Below, piece after piece: positions 38,982-48,779 of a stretch of 64,000 bases of DNA. The number at the start of each line of letters is the position of its first letter. The stretch's first letter is position 1. Both the position numbers and the translations under genes were made by a program. The DNA is from Pilasporangium apinafurcum (Eukaryota; Oomycota; Peronosporomycetes; Pythiales; Pythiaceae), in contig BCKE01000006.1 of NCBI GenBank assembly GCA_001600495.1, positions 79,912 to 143,911 of the forward strand. Reading direction: 5' to 3'. The notes beneath the pieces are model-generated. The model was given only the letters and a program-made list of their open reading frames with translations, had not been told where the DNA came from and ran no database searches.

Positions 38982-40904
38982 ATGGAGAACAAGACTCACG
39001 CTGTGGAACACAAGAAAACGTCGCTTCTGCCAGTGTTTGTAAGCGCACGGAGACAAAAACCGCCCTTCACGAAGCGCGGTAGTCGAGGGAGTGATGTGGG
39101 TGGCGGAGGAGGTAAAAGCAACGACACTCACAAGAAGAAGCGACACTCAGGCAATGCCAAAGATGTGGATAATAGTAGTGGAGGAGGTATCTTGAGTGAG
39201 CGGCGGACGTGGAATCTGCTATGGCTGCTCTTTATTCTGGCGTTTGTGGTCTGCATGGTATGCCTCGTAACGCTCGGTAGTATGGTGCAGCAGCACTCAA
39301 TCGTCAATGGCGATATCGACGGCGGATCCACCACTAAAGGCTTTTTGAGCTCCTGGAAAGAGAGTCAGATGTTGGCAAAACTGGCGCGGCTCTCCAATAT
39401 TTTCTCGTCAGTCGACACGTCACTCGTACGTAGCCAACGTACAAGGGAAGAGCTTCACAATTTGGGCGACTATGAGTGCGTTGGATGGCGACAAACAATG
39501 AACTGTACACCACAAGGCGAGCGAGAGTTTAAAAACGACAAGAATTGTTCAGAGGTGATCACAAACGGTGTCTCTGGGTATTGCGAGGTGCGTAACAAAC
39601 TCACGGGCGAAACCAAGCAAGTACTGGAGATGCATTGCAATTCGCTTCGTCCTGGTGTGGAGTTTCGCTGCGATATGTTCCAAAGTCTGCTCAGCTACAG
39701 CATTCTATCGACAGATTATGTCCACGACCCGAATTTCTCGTTTGCGAAGAATCAAGAGACGTTTCTGCGTAGTAATAATCTTAAGAACACACCCGTGCCA
39801 ATTGGAGACGACGGCGTGCGAAACCAGTCAGTAGGACAATTGGATCTATCGTTTGATCGTGGAATTGTGTTTGTTATTTACGAGAAGCTGCTGCTTGGGG
39901 CTTATGTGAGTGTACGTTCGCTGCGGCACTTGGGATGCACCTTACCGATCGAAATGTGGTACAAAAAATCCGAGACCAACCCGCATCACAAATTACTGCA
40001 GCTCATGATCAAAGAGTATGGCGTGTATTTGCGCGAGATTGTTGACCCGGAAGCGACGCATTTTTATACGAAATTGTATGCGATTTTCTATTCGGCGTTC
40101 GACAATGTGCTGCTGCTGGACGCCGACAATTTTGCCGTACGCGACCCGAATTATTTATTTGACACAGACGAATACCAGGACACCGGTGCAATCTTCTGGC
40201 CTGACTTCTGGCGTCCGGCAAACACGATCTTTAATATCCACGCTGACAGTTATGTATGGCCATTGTTTGGCCTCGATTTTGTCGACATGTTTGAACAAGA
40301 AAGCGGACAAGTGATGATCAATCGTCGAAAACACATAAAGGCACTGAACGTGCTTATGTACTATGGCTTCTCGCAGCCACGTGTCCACGAGGAGCTTCGG
40401 TTGGTGTGGGGCGACAAAGACCTCTTTCGGTTTGCTTGGATGAAGAGCGACAGCTCGTTCTATTTCATCCCTCGGCCACCAGGATCTGCCGGTACGAAGC
40501 ACCCGGATTACGACTTGTTTTGTGGTGTGACGATGGTGCAACATGACCCAGCGGGCAAGATCGTGTTTTTGCATCGTAACACCGAGAAGCTTACATATCT
40601 AAACGATCGACTGTTGTGGACACATATCCAACAATTTAAGCGCACATCTAATGTGAAGGAATATTATGTGCGTGGCGCCAACGGCGGCAAAGTATTTCCA
40701 CAATTCCGACGGTGTTTTGGCAAGGACGTACATTACGAAAAACTTTTCACGTTGAAACCTATGGATGCATTCTCCTTTGAGAACTTGGAGGCAGATCTGC
40801 TGCAATTTTCAAGAGAAGGTGCTGCGATTCTGAATTTGCCTACCAAAGCGCCTGGTGAGACAGAGGTGCCGGTTATGACCAAAAAGCGCGACCATGTGTC
40901 ATAG
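38982..40904 (+). CDS. MNN2/GT71-type alpha-mannosyltransferase, type II membrane protein (copy 1)
   Basis: An intronless frame of 640 residues starts at ATG 38982. A basic cytosolic N-terminus (1-76) is followed by one membrane helix (about 77-99) and a lumenal domain, the layout of Golgi glycosyltransferases. The lumenal N-part is Cys-rich (CVGWRQTMNC ... CSEV ... GYCEV). The catalytic core from about residue 300 has RGIVFVIYEKLL, LRHLGCTLPIEMWY and LLLDADNFAVRDP (DxD for nucleotide-sugar and metal), then GAIFWPDFWR, as in yeast MNN2-like alpha-1,2-mannosyltransferases (PF11051). Likely role: building mannose side chains on glycoproteins. It is followed by a paralogue on the same strand, separated by transposon debris. 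Confidence 0.85.
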   Translation: MENKTHAVEHKKTSLLPVFVSARRQKPPFTKRGSRGSDVGGGGGKSNDTHKKKRHSGNAKDVDNSSGGGILSERRTWNLLWLLFILAFVVCMVCLVTLGSMVQQHSIVNGDIDGGSTTKGFLSSWKESQMLAKLARLSNIFSSVDTSLVRSQRTREELHNLGDYECVGWRQTMNCTPQGEREFKNDKNCSEVITNGVSGYCEVRNKLTGETKQVLEMHCNSLRPGVEFRCDMFQSLLSYSILSTDYVHDPNFSFAKNQETFLRSNNLKNTPVPIGDDGVRNQSVGQLDLSFDRGIVFVIYEKLLLGAYVSVRSLRHLGCTLPIEMWYKKSETNPHHKLLQLMIKEYGVYLREIVDPEATHFYTKLYAIFYSAFDNVLLLDADNFAVRDPNYLFDTDEYQDTGAIFWPDFWRPANTIFNIHADSYVWPLFGLDFVDMFEQESGQVMINRRKHIKALNVLMYYGFSQPRVHEELRLVWGDKDLFRFAWMKSDSSFYFIPRPPGSAGTKHPDYDLFCGVTMVQHDPAGKIVFLHRNTEKLTYLNDRLLWTHIQQFKRTSNVKEYYVRGANGGKVFPQFRRCFGKDVHYEKLFTLKPMDAFSFENLEADLLQFSREGAAILNLPTKAPGETEVPVMTKKRDHVS

Positions 40905-41174
40905 TAGAAGAGAAAAATAGAGAGATAGCAATATGACCTTGTACATAATGCTGTTGATAGATTGACTTTAGGTTCCAGGAAAGTCTTATGTTTTAATGCT
41001 CGAAACAAAATACAGTCAGTTAAACGTAGATGACGATAGACGACAGACAATGATATCGGTCAATCAGCGACTATTTATTTCGTCCTTTTTTTCTGCTCAT
41101 GACGTAGAGGTCGGCGCTTGTAGGTTGTGGAGATTTTTCACAGGATTTTCAGGGCTGTTGTTCATTTGATAGCT
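40905..41174. other. 3' flank of mannosyltransferase copy 1
   Basis: No gene recognised. Confidence 0.4.
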
Positions 41175-41425
41175 AACCTCGAAGATCATATGAGATACGA
41201 AAGTACCCTAGAGAGAACCTCCTGTTTTTTGTTCTGAACAATTTTCCACGCACTCTGTGTCCTCTGGCATGCACTATTATCGCCACGTATCCGTCCTTGA
41301 AAAGAACTCATTGCGGAGAATTCGAAACAGGTTTCTACTTCTATTGATAGCGATTGCTTTGCTTGAAAAAAAATGCCAAAGTGTTTTCTATCGCTAGGAG
41401 AAATGGAAGATAGAGGTTAATCTCT
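41175..41425 (-). mobile_element. Fanzor-related relic C (no zinc-ribbon segment)
   Basis: It starts with AACCTCGAAGATCATATGAG, the end also seen in relics A and D, then a T-rich block (TCCTGTTTTTTGTTCTG), and passes directly into sequence matching 31005-31190 (CCACGCACTC, GCATGCACTATTATCGCC, GGAGAAATGG). The entire segment between, including all the coding equivalent to 30729-30989, is missing. This is an internal-deletion derivative and has no coding capacity. Confidence 0.6.
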
Positions 41426-42828
41426 ATTGTCATTTGATCCCACTGATAGGATTTTGCCTCGGTCAATAAGGACTAAGCTTTTTATTATTTCTACATTTGA
41501 AAAAAAGAATATCGAAATATCCAAATGAGAATATTGGATACCTCTTAGGATCGACTGGCTCGTTATTTCTTATTTTGGCTCTCCTGTGTTTACATACCGA
41601 CAAGACAACCGATCTGCGAGACAGTCCGCCCTGAGCTAGCAAACGAACGAACTTCGCCACAACTAGCGTGCCATCTGGATGGAAATAAATGCACAGACGT
41701 ATCATCTGCTGCTTGGACTGCTCTTCGTTAGCTGACAATGACACATGCGTTTCTTCCATCTGTTTCTGTGCGAAATCTTAGGCAAAGCTATTAAAATAGG
41801 ATTTCGGCCACAAAAGTTCAGGTCAAAATGGAGGATGTCACAAAATAGATCAGATCCGTTATTCTCCTGGAACTACTAAAAAGTAACTAATAGCCTGCGT
41901 TTACAAGTCGCTGCAGCAAATGAAACCGGCAAAGAACGTTCTCGGTAGGAAAATTAGCAAAATCCCGTCCACACAATTTTCGTGATGCACCCAATTCCAA
42001 AATGAGTTTGTAATGTGCCACTCTTTATTTATTTTTTTGGGTATCTTGTACGTTCAAATTGTTGTTTTACTTTCTGAAATGGGTCTCATCAAAAAGAACA
42101 CAACCGTCATCAAGTGGAACGCTAATGGAAAACTGACAACTTAGATTTTCGACCAATGGGCTCGGTGATGATTAATTATGCATCAAGTGGATATCACAAA
42201 GTCAGCTGCGAATTCCTTGCAGTTGCGCCGACTGATAGATGAAACATCAAACTGGGTACGTTTTTTTTAAACCATTCATATCAACTGAAATCCGGAGAGA
42301 GAGAGAGTAAGGGGTTTTAGCAATGAGAATTACAAGGGAGGTTTTGAATCGGTAGTTTCATCATTTTGAGGGGGCAGTCGCTGCTAAATTATCCCCTTGG
42401 CGAATGTAAAATTGTGCTAATTTAAGAAAAGGTGACTTTCAATCGGAAAAGTCATAATCAATAACGTGCGACACTTGGTTCGTGCCGTTGGATACAAAAT
42501 GCAATAGCTGGTTTCGCTAGCTAGGGGTGTGGGGGTCATTCACCCTCCAGTTTCATATCAGTCGTACATTTTTGAAACGATCATTGGTTAAAATTATATT
42601 TTTAATTTTTTTCTATTGGTAGAAATTCAAATTAACGAATCTTCAGAAAAAGACGTTTTCTGCGCGCCGTTTGGTTTTTCTGCTCATCCCTCCCACTCTC
42701 CCGATATCCGGCGGATCGGCACTCGGAGAGTGGCGCCCACCAACAAAAATCGATCATTTGTTTGCCTGTCTTGTCCTCACTTATTCACACACATTCCAAA
42801 GGGTGTTTGTCAGTTGCTGTTAACCCAG
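41426..42828. other. Intergenic, 1.4 kb, transposon debris and promoter of mannosyltransferase copy 2
   Basis: A minus-strand frame at 41463-41759 has a pattern vaguely like the helix-turn-helix of oomycete mariner transposases, not enough to call. T-rich runs near 42255 and 42600 precede the coding region. The frame of the next gene is open from 42616, but without an ATG. Confidence 0.35.
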
Positions 42829-44757
42829 ATGCGCCTGCTCTTTGGTCCGAGTCACGCCGTAGTGCTCCCAGGTAACGACGCCGCTCTCAAGCATAAATCG
42901 TCACCCAAGATGAACAAACAGAAGCAACAACAGCAGCCGGTTCTTGCCACCCCCGCTGTCTCGAATAAAATGCTGGTACTTTTCGTTCTCATTGTGATCA
43001 CATGTGCCATGGGACTTATCTCAGTTGCAACAATCATGCAACGCCATGATCTGCGGCTATTGGCGGATGACTCAGCCATATCACAAGGTGGTGGTGGCTT
43101 ACGCGGCCAGGAACTGCAGGCATATGCTGCACATAACGAACCAACATTGTCTTTAAAAACAAAATCTCCTACACCTGGGGACGGCGCAGGCGAAACCCGC
43201 ACACCCGTGGATCTTCCAGGTGGTAAATTACCTGTGGACGAACGGTGGCGCGAATTAGGAAATCTTTCTGATTATGAGTGCGTCAAGTGGCGCGCAGCCG
43301 CCGGATGCACCCCGGACGGTGGTGTAGACGAACATAACGACCGCACATGCGATGCAGTGGTACATGACGGTGAGAGCGGTTTTTGTGAAATCCGCCACAA
43401 ACACACGGGCGTGATCAAGCGTGTAATGAAGATGCACTGCAGTTCGCTCCGCCCAGACGTGACCTTTCGCTGCCAAGATTTTCAGGAGATTTTGATGTTC
43501 GGTCATATTGCGACTGACTACGTTCACGATCCGAGTTTCTCGTTCAACCAATGCCAGGAAGAATTTATCAACGACCAAACTATAGCTGGGTTACCAGCCA
43601 CGTCGTACACTGCAGCCACTCAGGTGTCACTACAGCGAGGGATTGTGTTTATTGTGTATGAAAAGCTCTTCGAGAGCGTCTTTGCGTCGATTCGCTCGCT
43701 GCGTGACATGGGGTGCACTTTACCCATGGAATTGTGGTATAAATCATCGGAAACGAACATTTCGCATCCGATTTTACAAACATTAGCTCGAGATTATGGG
43801 GCGTTTCTCCGCGAGATCAAAGATCCGCGCGCGACGAAATTCTATACCAAAATTTATGCTGTTTTTTACAGCGGATTTGACCAGGTGCTGCTTTTGGACT
43901 CGGATAATTTCGCAGTCAAAGACCCGACGTATTTGTTTTCTACACCCGAATTTGTTGACACAGGCGCGATTTTCTGGCCAGATTTCTGGCGTGCTAAGAA
44001 GACAATTTTTAATATCCAACCAACAAGCTTTGTCTGGGATGTTTTTGATTTGGACGTCATCGACATGTTTGAACAAGAAAGCGGTCAAGTGCTGATCGAC
44101 CGTCGGCGGCACGTCAAAGCGTTAAACGTGTTGATGTACTACGCGTTTCATCCACAACTGTTCGAGCAAATGCGTCTCGTATGGGGAGACAAGGATCTCT
44201 TCCGGTTCGCGTGGCTAAAATCCAAGAGTCCGTTCCATATGATCGAGATGCCACCTGGCGCAGCAGGCCGGAAATTGCCGGATAAAAACATTTTCTGCGG
44301 TGTGACAATGGTACAGCACGACCCGCAAAACGAAATCATCTTCTTCCATCGCAACATGGAGAAGCTCTCGAGCGAGAATCAGCGCATCGTCTGGGAACAC
44401 GTGCAGCAGTTCCGTTTGGGCGAAGTTCCGATTGATGATTACGATGTGCGTGGAGCCAATGGCGGTCGGTATTATCCGCAATTCAAGCGCTGCTACGGCA
44501 AAGATATTTATTACGAGAAAGCGTTCACAGTCACAGCGATCAGCGACCTCCCGTTTGCAAATTTTGAGCAATCGCTTGTGGATTATGTAGGTGAAGCGGC
44601 GACGCTCAGTGCACAATATCGTGCACAGTTTGTTAAACAGACCAACCAGCCAGAGAAACAAGAAGGTGCTAACGCACAGGAAGTGAGAGACAATGGTCAA
44701 ATGGTCCGCGCACCTGAGTACAGGGTGAAGAATAACCAGCAGCAGCAACAAACATAA
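42829..44757 (+). CDS. MNN2/GT71-type alpha-mannosyltransferase, type II membrane protein (copy 2)
   Basis: I take ATG 42829 (MRLLFGPSHAVVLPG), giving 642 residues, close to the 640 of the neighbour; ATG 42910 (MNKQKQQQQP) would give 615. The frame upstream to 42616 has no ATG and looks like a splice end (TATTGGTAG). One membrane helix at about 48-70 (MLVLFVLIVITCAMGL) is followed by the Cys-rich lumenal part (CVKWRAAAGC) and the catalytic domain with RGIVFIVYEKLF, MGCTLPMELWY, LLLDSDNFAVKDP and GAIFWPDFWR. Sequence identity to copy 1 is high in the catalytic part and low in the N-terminus. It is a tandem duplicate with possibly different Golgi placement. The 3' end converges on the ARF-like gene with about 200 bp between. 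Confidence 0.83.
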   Translation: MRLLFGPSHAVVLPGNDAALKHKSSPKMNKQKQQQQPVLATPAVSNKMLVLFVLIVITCAMGLISVATIMQRHDLRLLADDSAISQGGGGLRGQELQAYAAHNEPTLSLKTKSPTPGDGAGETRTPVDLPGGKLPVDERWRELGNLSDYECVKWRAAAGCTPDGGVDEHNDRTCDAVVHDGESGFCEIRHKHTGVIKRVMKMHCSSLRPDVTFRCQDFQEILMFGHIATDYVHDPSFSFNQCQEEFINDQTIAGLPATSYTAATQVSLQRGIVFIVYEKLFESVFASIRSLRDMGCTLPMELWYKSSETNISHPILQTLARDYGAFLREIKDPRATKFYTKIYAVFYSGFDQVLLLDSDNFAVKDPTYLFSTPEFVDTGAIFWPDFWRAKKTIFNIQPTSFVWDVFDLDVIDMFEQESGQVLIDRRRHVKALNVLMYYAFHPQLFEQMRLVWGDKDLFRFAWLKSKSPFHMIEMPPGAAGRKLPDKNIFCGVTMVQHDPQNEIIFFHRNMEKLSSENQRIVWEHVQQFRLGEVPIDDYDVRGANGGRYYPQFKRCYGKDIYYEKAFTVTAISDLPFANFEQSLVDYVGEAATLSAQYRAQFVKQTNQPEKQEGANAQEVRDNGQMVRAPEYRVKNNQQQQQT

Positions 44758-44958
44758 GAGGACAGCGCTCAAGATGTGTGATAATGAAAACGAGCGACTG
44801 GAAACACTGTAGATGAAAAATGACGATGGTCACCACTTGTATTAGTATACTAGGATGAAAAGACTTTCGGAACCAAAGAGCTCCCGTTCATAATATATAT
44901 AGCTCCGTACATTAAACTCTACTCTTCTTGGCGAATTTGTTGGTAGTTATACTGGATT

Positions 44959-45531
44959 TTATGCAGCGTTCACTTCTATCAATACTTTGCTGAGCCATTC
45001 AAGCCCCTCCACCAATCCTTCGCCTGTACTGGCTATCGAGCCTTGCACTTTAGAAGGATTTTTGGTAGCTTTTTGTAATTCTAATGCCTCACTCACTTGC
45101 TCCGGCGTCATGGCCATCGGATGGTCCTGCTTGTTCGCGTAGACGAGCAGCTTAGCATCTTCCAATTGTTCATGCCCGAACACGAAATATAATTCTTCTT
45201 TGGCTTCAAGGATGCGCTCGTGGTCGGCTGAGTCCACAACGAAGATGACAGCGTCTGTGTTGCTAAAGTAGTGTCGGTATAGCGGCCGAAGCTGTCTCTG
45301 ACCGGCAATATCCCAGGCCGTAAAGGTGATGTTGCCGTGGTTAAAGCTCTCAATGTTGAAACCCATGGTCGGGATAGTGCTGACGCATTCATCTAGTTTG
45401 ATACGATAGAGTAACGTAGTTTTTCCCGCAGCATCGAGACCGAGGATGAGCACACGCTTCTCCACATTAGTGAAAAGACGTGCCCATGTGTCATAGACTG
45501 TCTGCAATGAAAGTGAGACGTAGTTGCCCAT
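44959..45531 (-). CDS. ARF-family small GTPase with altered switch II
   Basis: The frame is open to 45573, but ATG 45531 gives MGNYVSLSLQ, with the Gly2 that ARF proteins need for N-myristoylation, and 190 residues, the usual length. P-loop GLDAAGKTT, switch I TIPTMGFNIE, G4 ANKQD and a G5-like segment are present. The G3 motif reads WDIAGQ instead of WDVGGQ, so the second Gly is Ala. The Gln that drives GTP hydrolysis remains. ARF/ARL proteins recruit coats and effectors to membranes. Whether this is an ARF or an ARL cannot be settled by eye; the Ala may slow the inter-switch toggle. Converges on mannosyltransferase copy 2. Confidence 0.85.
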   Translation of the reverse strand: MGNYVSLSLQTVYDTWARLFTNVEKRVLILGLDAAGKTTLLYRIKLDECVSTIPTMGFNIESFNHGNITFTAWDIAGQRQLRPLYRHYFSNTDAVIFVVDSADHERILEAKEELYFVFGHEQLEDAKLLVYANKQDHPMAMTPEQVSEALELQKATKNPSKVQGSIASTGEGLVEGLEWLSKVLIEVNAA

Positions 45532-46444
45532 AATAGTTTGCGGTTTATGGAAATATGGACAATCAGCGGGCAAGACAAGTCACGTAGCAAGCGCAAAAGT
45601 GAGATGACAAGAAGGCGTGGCATTGGGCAGATGTTGTACCCATGCTGTTTCATACCATGATGTGCAGAGGTGACTTGTATCGATCTGATTGAATAAAAAA
45701 TCTTGACGTGTTCTGATTGGTGAGTTGAATGGCCGCCTAGTGTTTAGCCTCCAATCCATCAAAATGTGTCTATTGATGCCAAACATTATTGAAAAGATAG
45801 ACACCGGCAACTTGTAATGCACCAGGAAGATCATGTCAAGCCTGATCTCCTGCATGTTTCCTGCTCCCAGGACCGGCTAGTGGTACTGCTGCGCTTGAAA
45901 ATCTACTGAGTTCATCTTGTGCGTGCAACATCAACTATTATTTTAGCATCCTTGTGATTGCTGGCAGTTACGACAAATTTCATATCGTTGGTGCATTCGC
46001 CACAGAAGACTCACTGATGGCTTGAAATTATGTGTCTTATCCCATCAGTCGTGTACGCATTCACCTTGCAATCAGATGCTCTCCATCTGATAGCCATCGA
46101 TTCCCTAGAAGCTATCCTTTTGATCCTGGTCAACCGCAGCTTTCACAGCCACGATGGCTAATTTCGCATCGATTTCGCTGTTAGGGCTGGTCTAATCGGG
46201 TTGGACGAGCAGCCATGTAACATCTCTTTTTAAAAACTCCATCATGGACAAATATCTCAACCAACAAGAACCCATTTTTCCCTGTCAGCTTTCTCCATCC
46301 AATATGATGACCGAGCAACCGATTTTGGGTGTGTTTCTTGTCGCTGTCCCTCCTATACGGTGAGATAGGGAGATCCATTGCAACCCACGATGCTGTGGAT
46401 GAGTATTTTGTACTAATCAGCAGCACCGGGTTGATCAGATTGGA
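45532..46444. other. Intergenic, transposon-rich
   Basis: About 900 bp. Frames on the minus strand (45580-45855, 46181-46531) resemble decayed transposase stretches but match no family convincingly. The first 200 bp would hold the promoter of the ARF-like gene. Confidence 0.35.
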
Positions 46445-46835
46445 TAGTCTCAAGAGATCATATGAGACACCAAAATACCGGTAACTCGAGGAGGGTCTCC
46501 TCTTTTTTTCTGGGCCCAACTCAGTCAGCAAAAGGTAGACAACCGTGAAGTAGCCATCTCCGACACCTGTACTCGATGAATAAGTGTTTTCTTGAGAAAG
46601 ATGTTTCTAGTGTCATGTTTTGCACTGATACTACCGTGCCACGCCTTCCAGACGATCGCTTTGACTTTCCACGCACTCGATCTTCTCACATCCGTTCTTG
46701 AAAAGAAGAATGGCGCTGAAAAGAGCCCATTGTAGAAGATTGGAAATACGTTTCTGCTTCTATCAATAAAGATTGGTTGGTTTTAAAAAACACGTCAAAG
46801 TGTATCCTACCAATAGGAGAAATAGAGATTAGTCA
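46445..46835 (-). mobile_element. Fanzor-related relic D (zinc-ribbon segment deleted)
   Basis: The shared end (CTCAAGAGATCATATGAGAC, near 46449) and terminal segment (CATCTCCGACACCTGTACTC) align with relics A and B. It then follows copy B up to AGAAAGATGTTTCT and jumps to ACTGATACTACCGTG and the CCACGCACTCGATCTTCTC block, skipping the equivalent of about 30815-30975. The segment missing again covers the zinc ribbon and third RuvC motif. No coding capacity. Confidence 0.6.
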
Positions 46836-48779
46836 TTAGAGATAAGGAATGCAACAGCCCGTATTAACTGTTTTCCATTGTACGTGTTCAATTTACTGAA
46901 GCGGCAACTTTCTGCTCTGTAATGGAATGTGGTCAAAATTTACCGTTGACAGCAAGATAGTTGTTACAGTCTCCTCATTCATTCGGTTTTGTTGGTATTC
47001 ATATTACAGGTGACTGCTAGCCTATTTCTGTAGTATTACATGATGGAATTCTATTTCCAAACAATCTGGCACTTGATGCTAAATTTATTAAGTGGATTTT
47101 GACCACCCATCACCAATTACCGCGTACAAACGCAAGGAGAAAAATGAGAACTTCCTTAACTCCCTATGGCATCGAAAAAATCCGCTGAAAATTCGAGTTG
47201 TTAATTTCGAAGCTATTGCACCCACTTGTAACGTTTGGCCTCTGCAGCTCACTCAAATCACACTCCCTGCAGGGCAAACACTAGGAGACTTGGACTGTCT
47301 CATTGATCACAATCGCCCAATATCCTACGACAATATCATCAGCATTGTGCTCTTCCCGGTTTTGGTTGGCGTGGATCTACGCATCGGTTGGTGACCCTTG
47401 CAACACTCTTGCAAAATTACCTGCATTCTCTAACATTCCATCTCGCCACACCAAATGTTTCGGTGCACTAGATGGAATAAGTGCGCTAATGATATGTTCA
47501 ATCAAAGATACGTTTATGTCAAAGACAGATCATAGTGGCTGCACTTATCCGTGCGGACATCCTATGATATTGATGCTTACAATCCTCTGCTGCAGTATTT
47601 GTATGCTGTATTACCAGCGCGACCTCGTGTGCATAGTCTACTTCTAATTTGATTTCGTCTTCTTCCACTCCAATTAGCGCTTGTTCATCTTGCTGTCGCG
47701 AGGTCCTTCGCTTGGAACAGTGGATGTGTCGTGATCTTGGCCGCATAGATCTGGGTGCTTTTCCTGAGCATCGTAACTCCAGTCGTTTGGGGAAAACTTG
47801 GTTTCTATGTTCGTTTTTTCAATCGTTATCTACTCCAGTAACTGCATGCTTAGGGGAATCATTTCGCTCACAAGAACGAATGGTAGCTGGATTGCGCACT
47901 CAAAAGTGAGACTAGCGGATTTCTAAGGAAAAGCACGAAAAATTTCTGTGATCTTCAACCTATGTAGCCATGTCCCGAAATTACCATTTAGACTACGGGG
48001 TTTCTAATTCTTTTACAGAGATATCTCTCTAGAAGAGCGTTTCTATTGGATCTTTTGATGTACGCGGGTAGGGGTGCAGTCGAAACAGTAGGAGAGGAGA
48101 TACTGTAGGTGTAAAACCTTTGAAATTTAATATTCTTTCTTCACCACGTAATTGACTACACAGTTGTATCATAGCGATGGACACTATTTGCGGGTGGCAA
48201 AGAAAGAATGAACTTGGCGCATTTCTGCCTAGTCAAAATAAGATTGGGTTTAGGAAAAATGGGAGGTGCTGGTTGGAGCAAAGCATCAACATAAATCTGC
48301 GCTTGTGGGTATGTATACGCAAAGCAGCCACTGTTCTACCCACCGTATAACTTTCAAAATAAATGTGGCTTCTTTGTGCATATATACGTCAAATCCAAAT
48401 CTAGCCACGTGCACGTATCTCATCAAGAATAACCCAGCTGTTTCAACTGGTATGAGGCCTTGTAGAGCCAAGTACGTTCATCCACGTCCTGCTCAAGTCA
48501 TCATGCACAGCTTCGCACTCGTACGCCTTGCCATGTGGATCAGACGACCACCTACTCTCAAGAAAACACATAATCGAATTGATTAGTACCAGGTGATTAC
48601 GATAAGAAAAAGAAAGGGCCACTTGGGAAATTATTGGGGGGAGGAGAGGAGGGAAGGGGAGGGAGGAGGGGAGGCAGCGAAATTATTAAATTTCAAAGGT
48701 CTCTGTGGGCGGTGTTTGCTGGTGGACTGTTCAGTTGTGATTATTCTCGTCGGAAGCTGCGTCAACAATTCCAAGGCAG
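46836..48779. other. Intergenic, 1.9 kb, with a polypurine tract near its right end
   Basis: Several short frames (47092-47394, 47519-47746 minus, 48266-48586) have no recognisable relatives. A purine-only stretch with repeated GGAGG/GGGAGG units lies at about 48631-48672, roughly 110-150 bp before the ATG at 48780. No gene is supported. Confidence 0.4.

Noticed and set aside
41463-41759. Mariner-type helix-turn-helix on the minus strand
   Set aside because: Similarity is a loose pattern recalled from oomycete mariner transposases; no DDE motifs follow.
42616-42828. N-terminal extension of mannosyltransferase copy 2
   Set aside because: No ATG in frame; the sequence TATTGGTAG looks like a 3' splice end, and the paralogue's length supports the ATG at 42829.
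45580-46531. Minus-strand frames as transposase fragments
   Set aside because: Possible transposon debris, but no family motif could be pinned down.
47092-47394. 100-codon plus-strand ORF
   Set aside because: Starts without ATG and shows no recognisable motif; not enough for a gene call.
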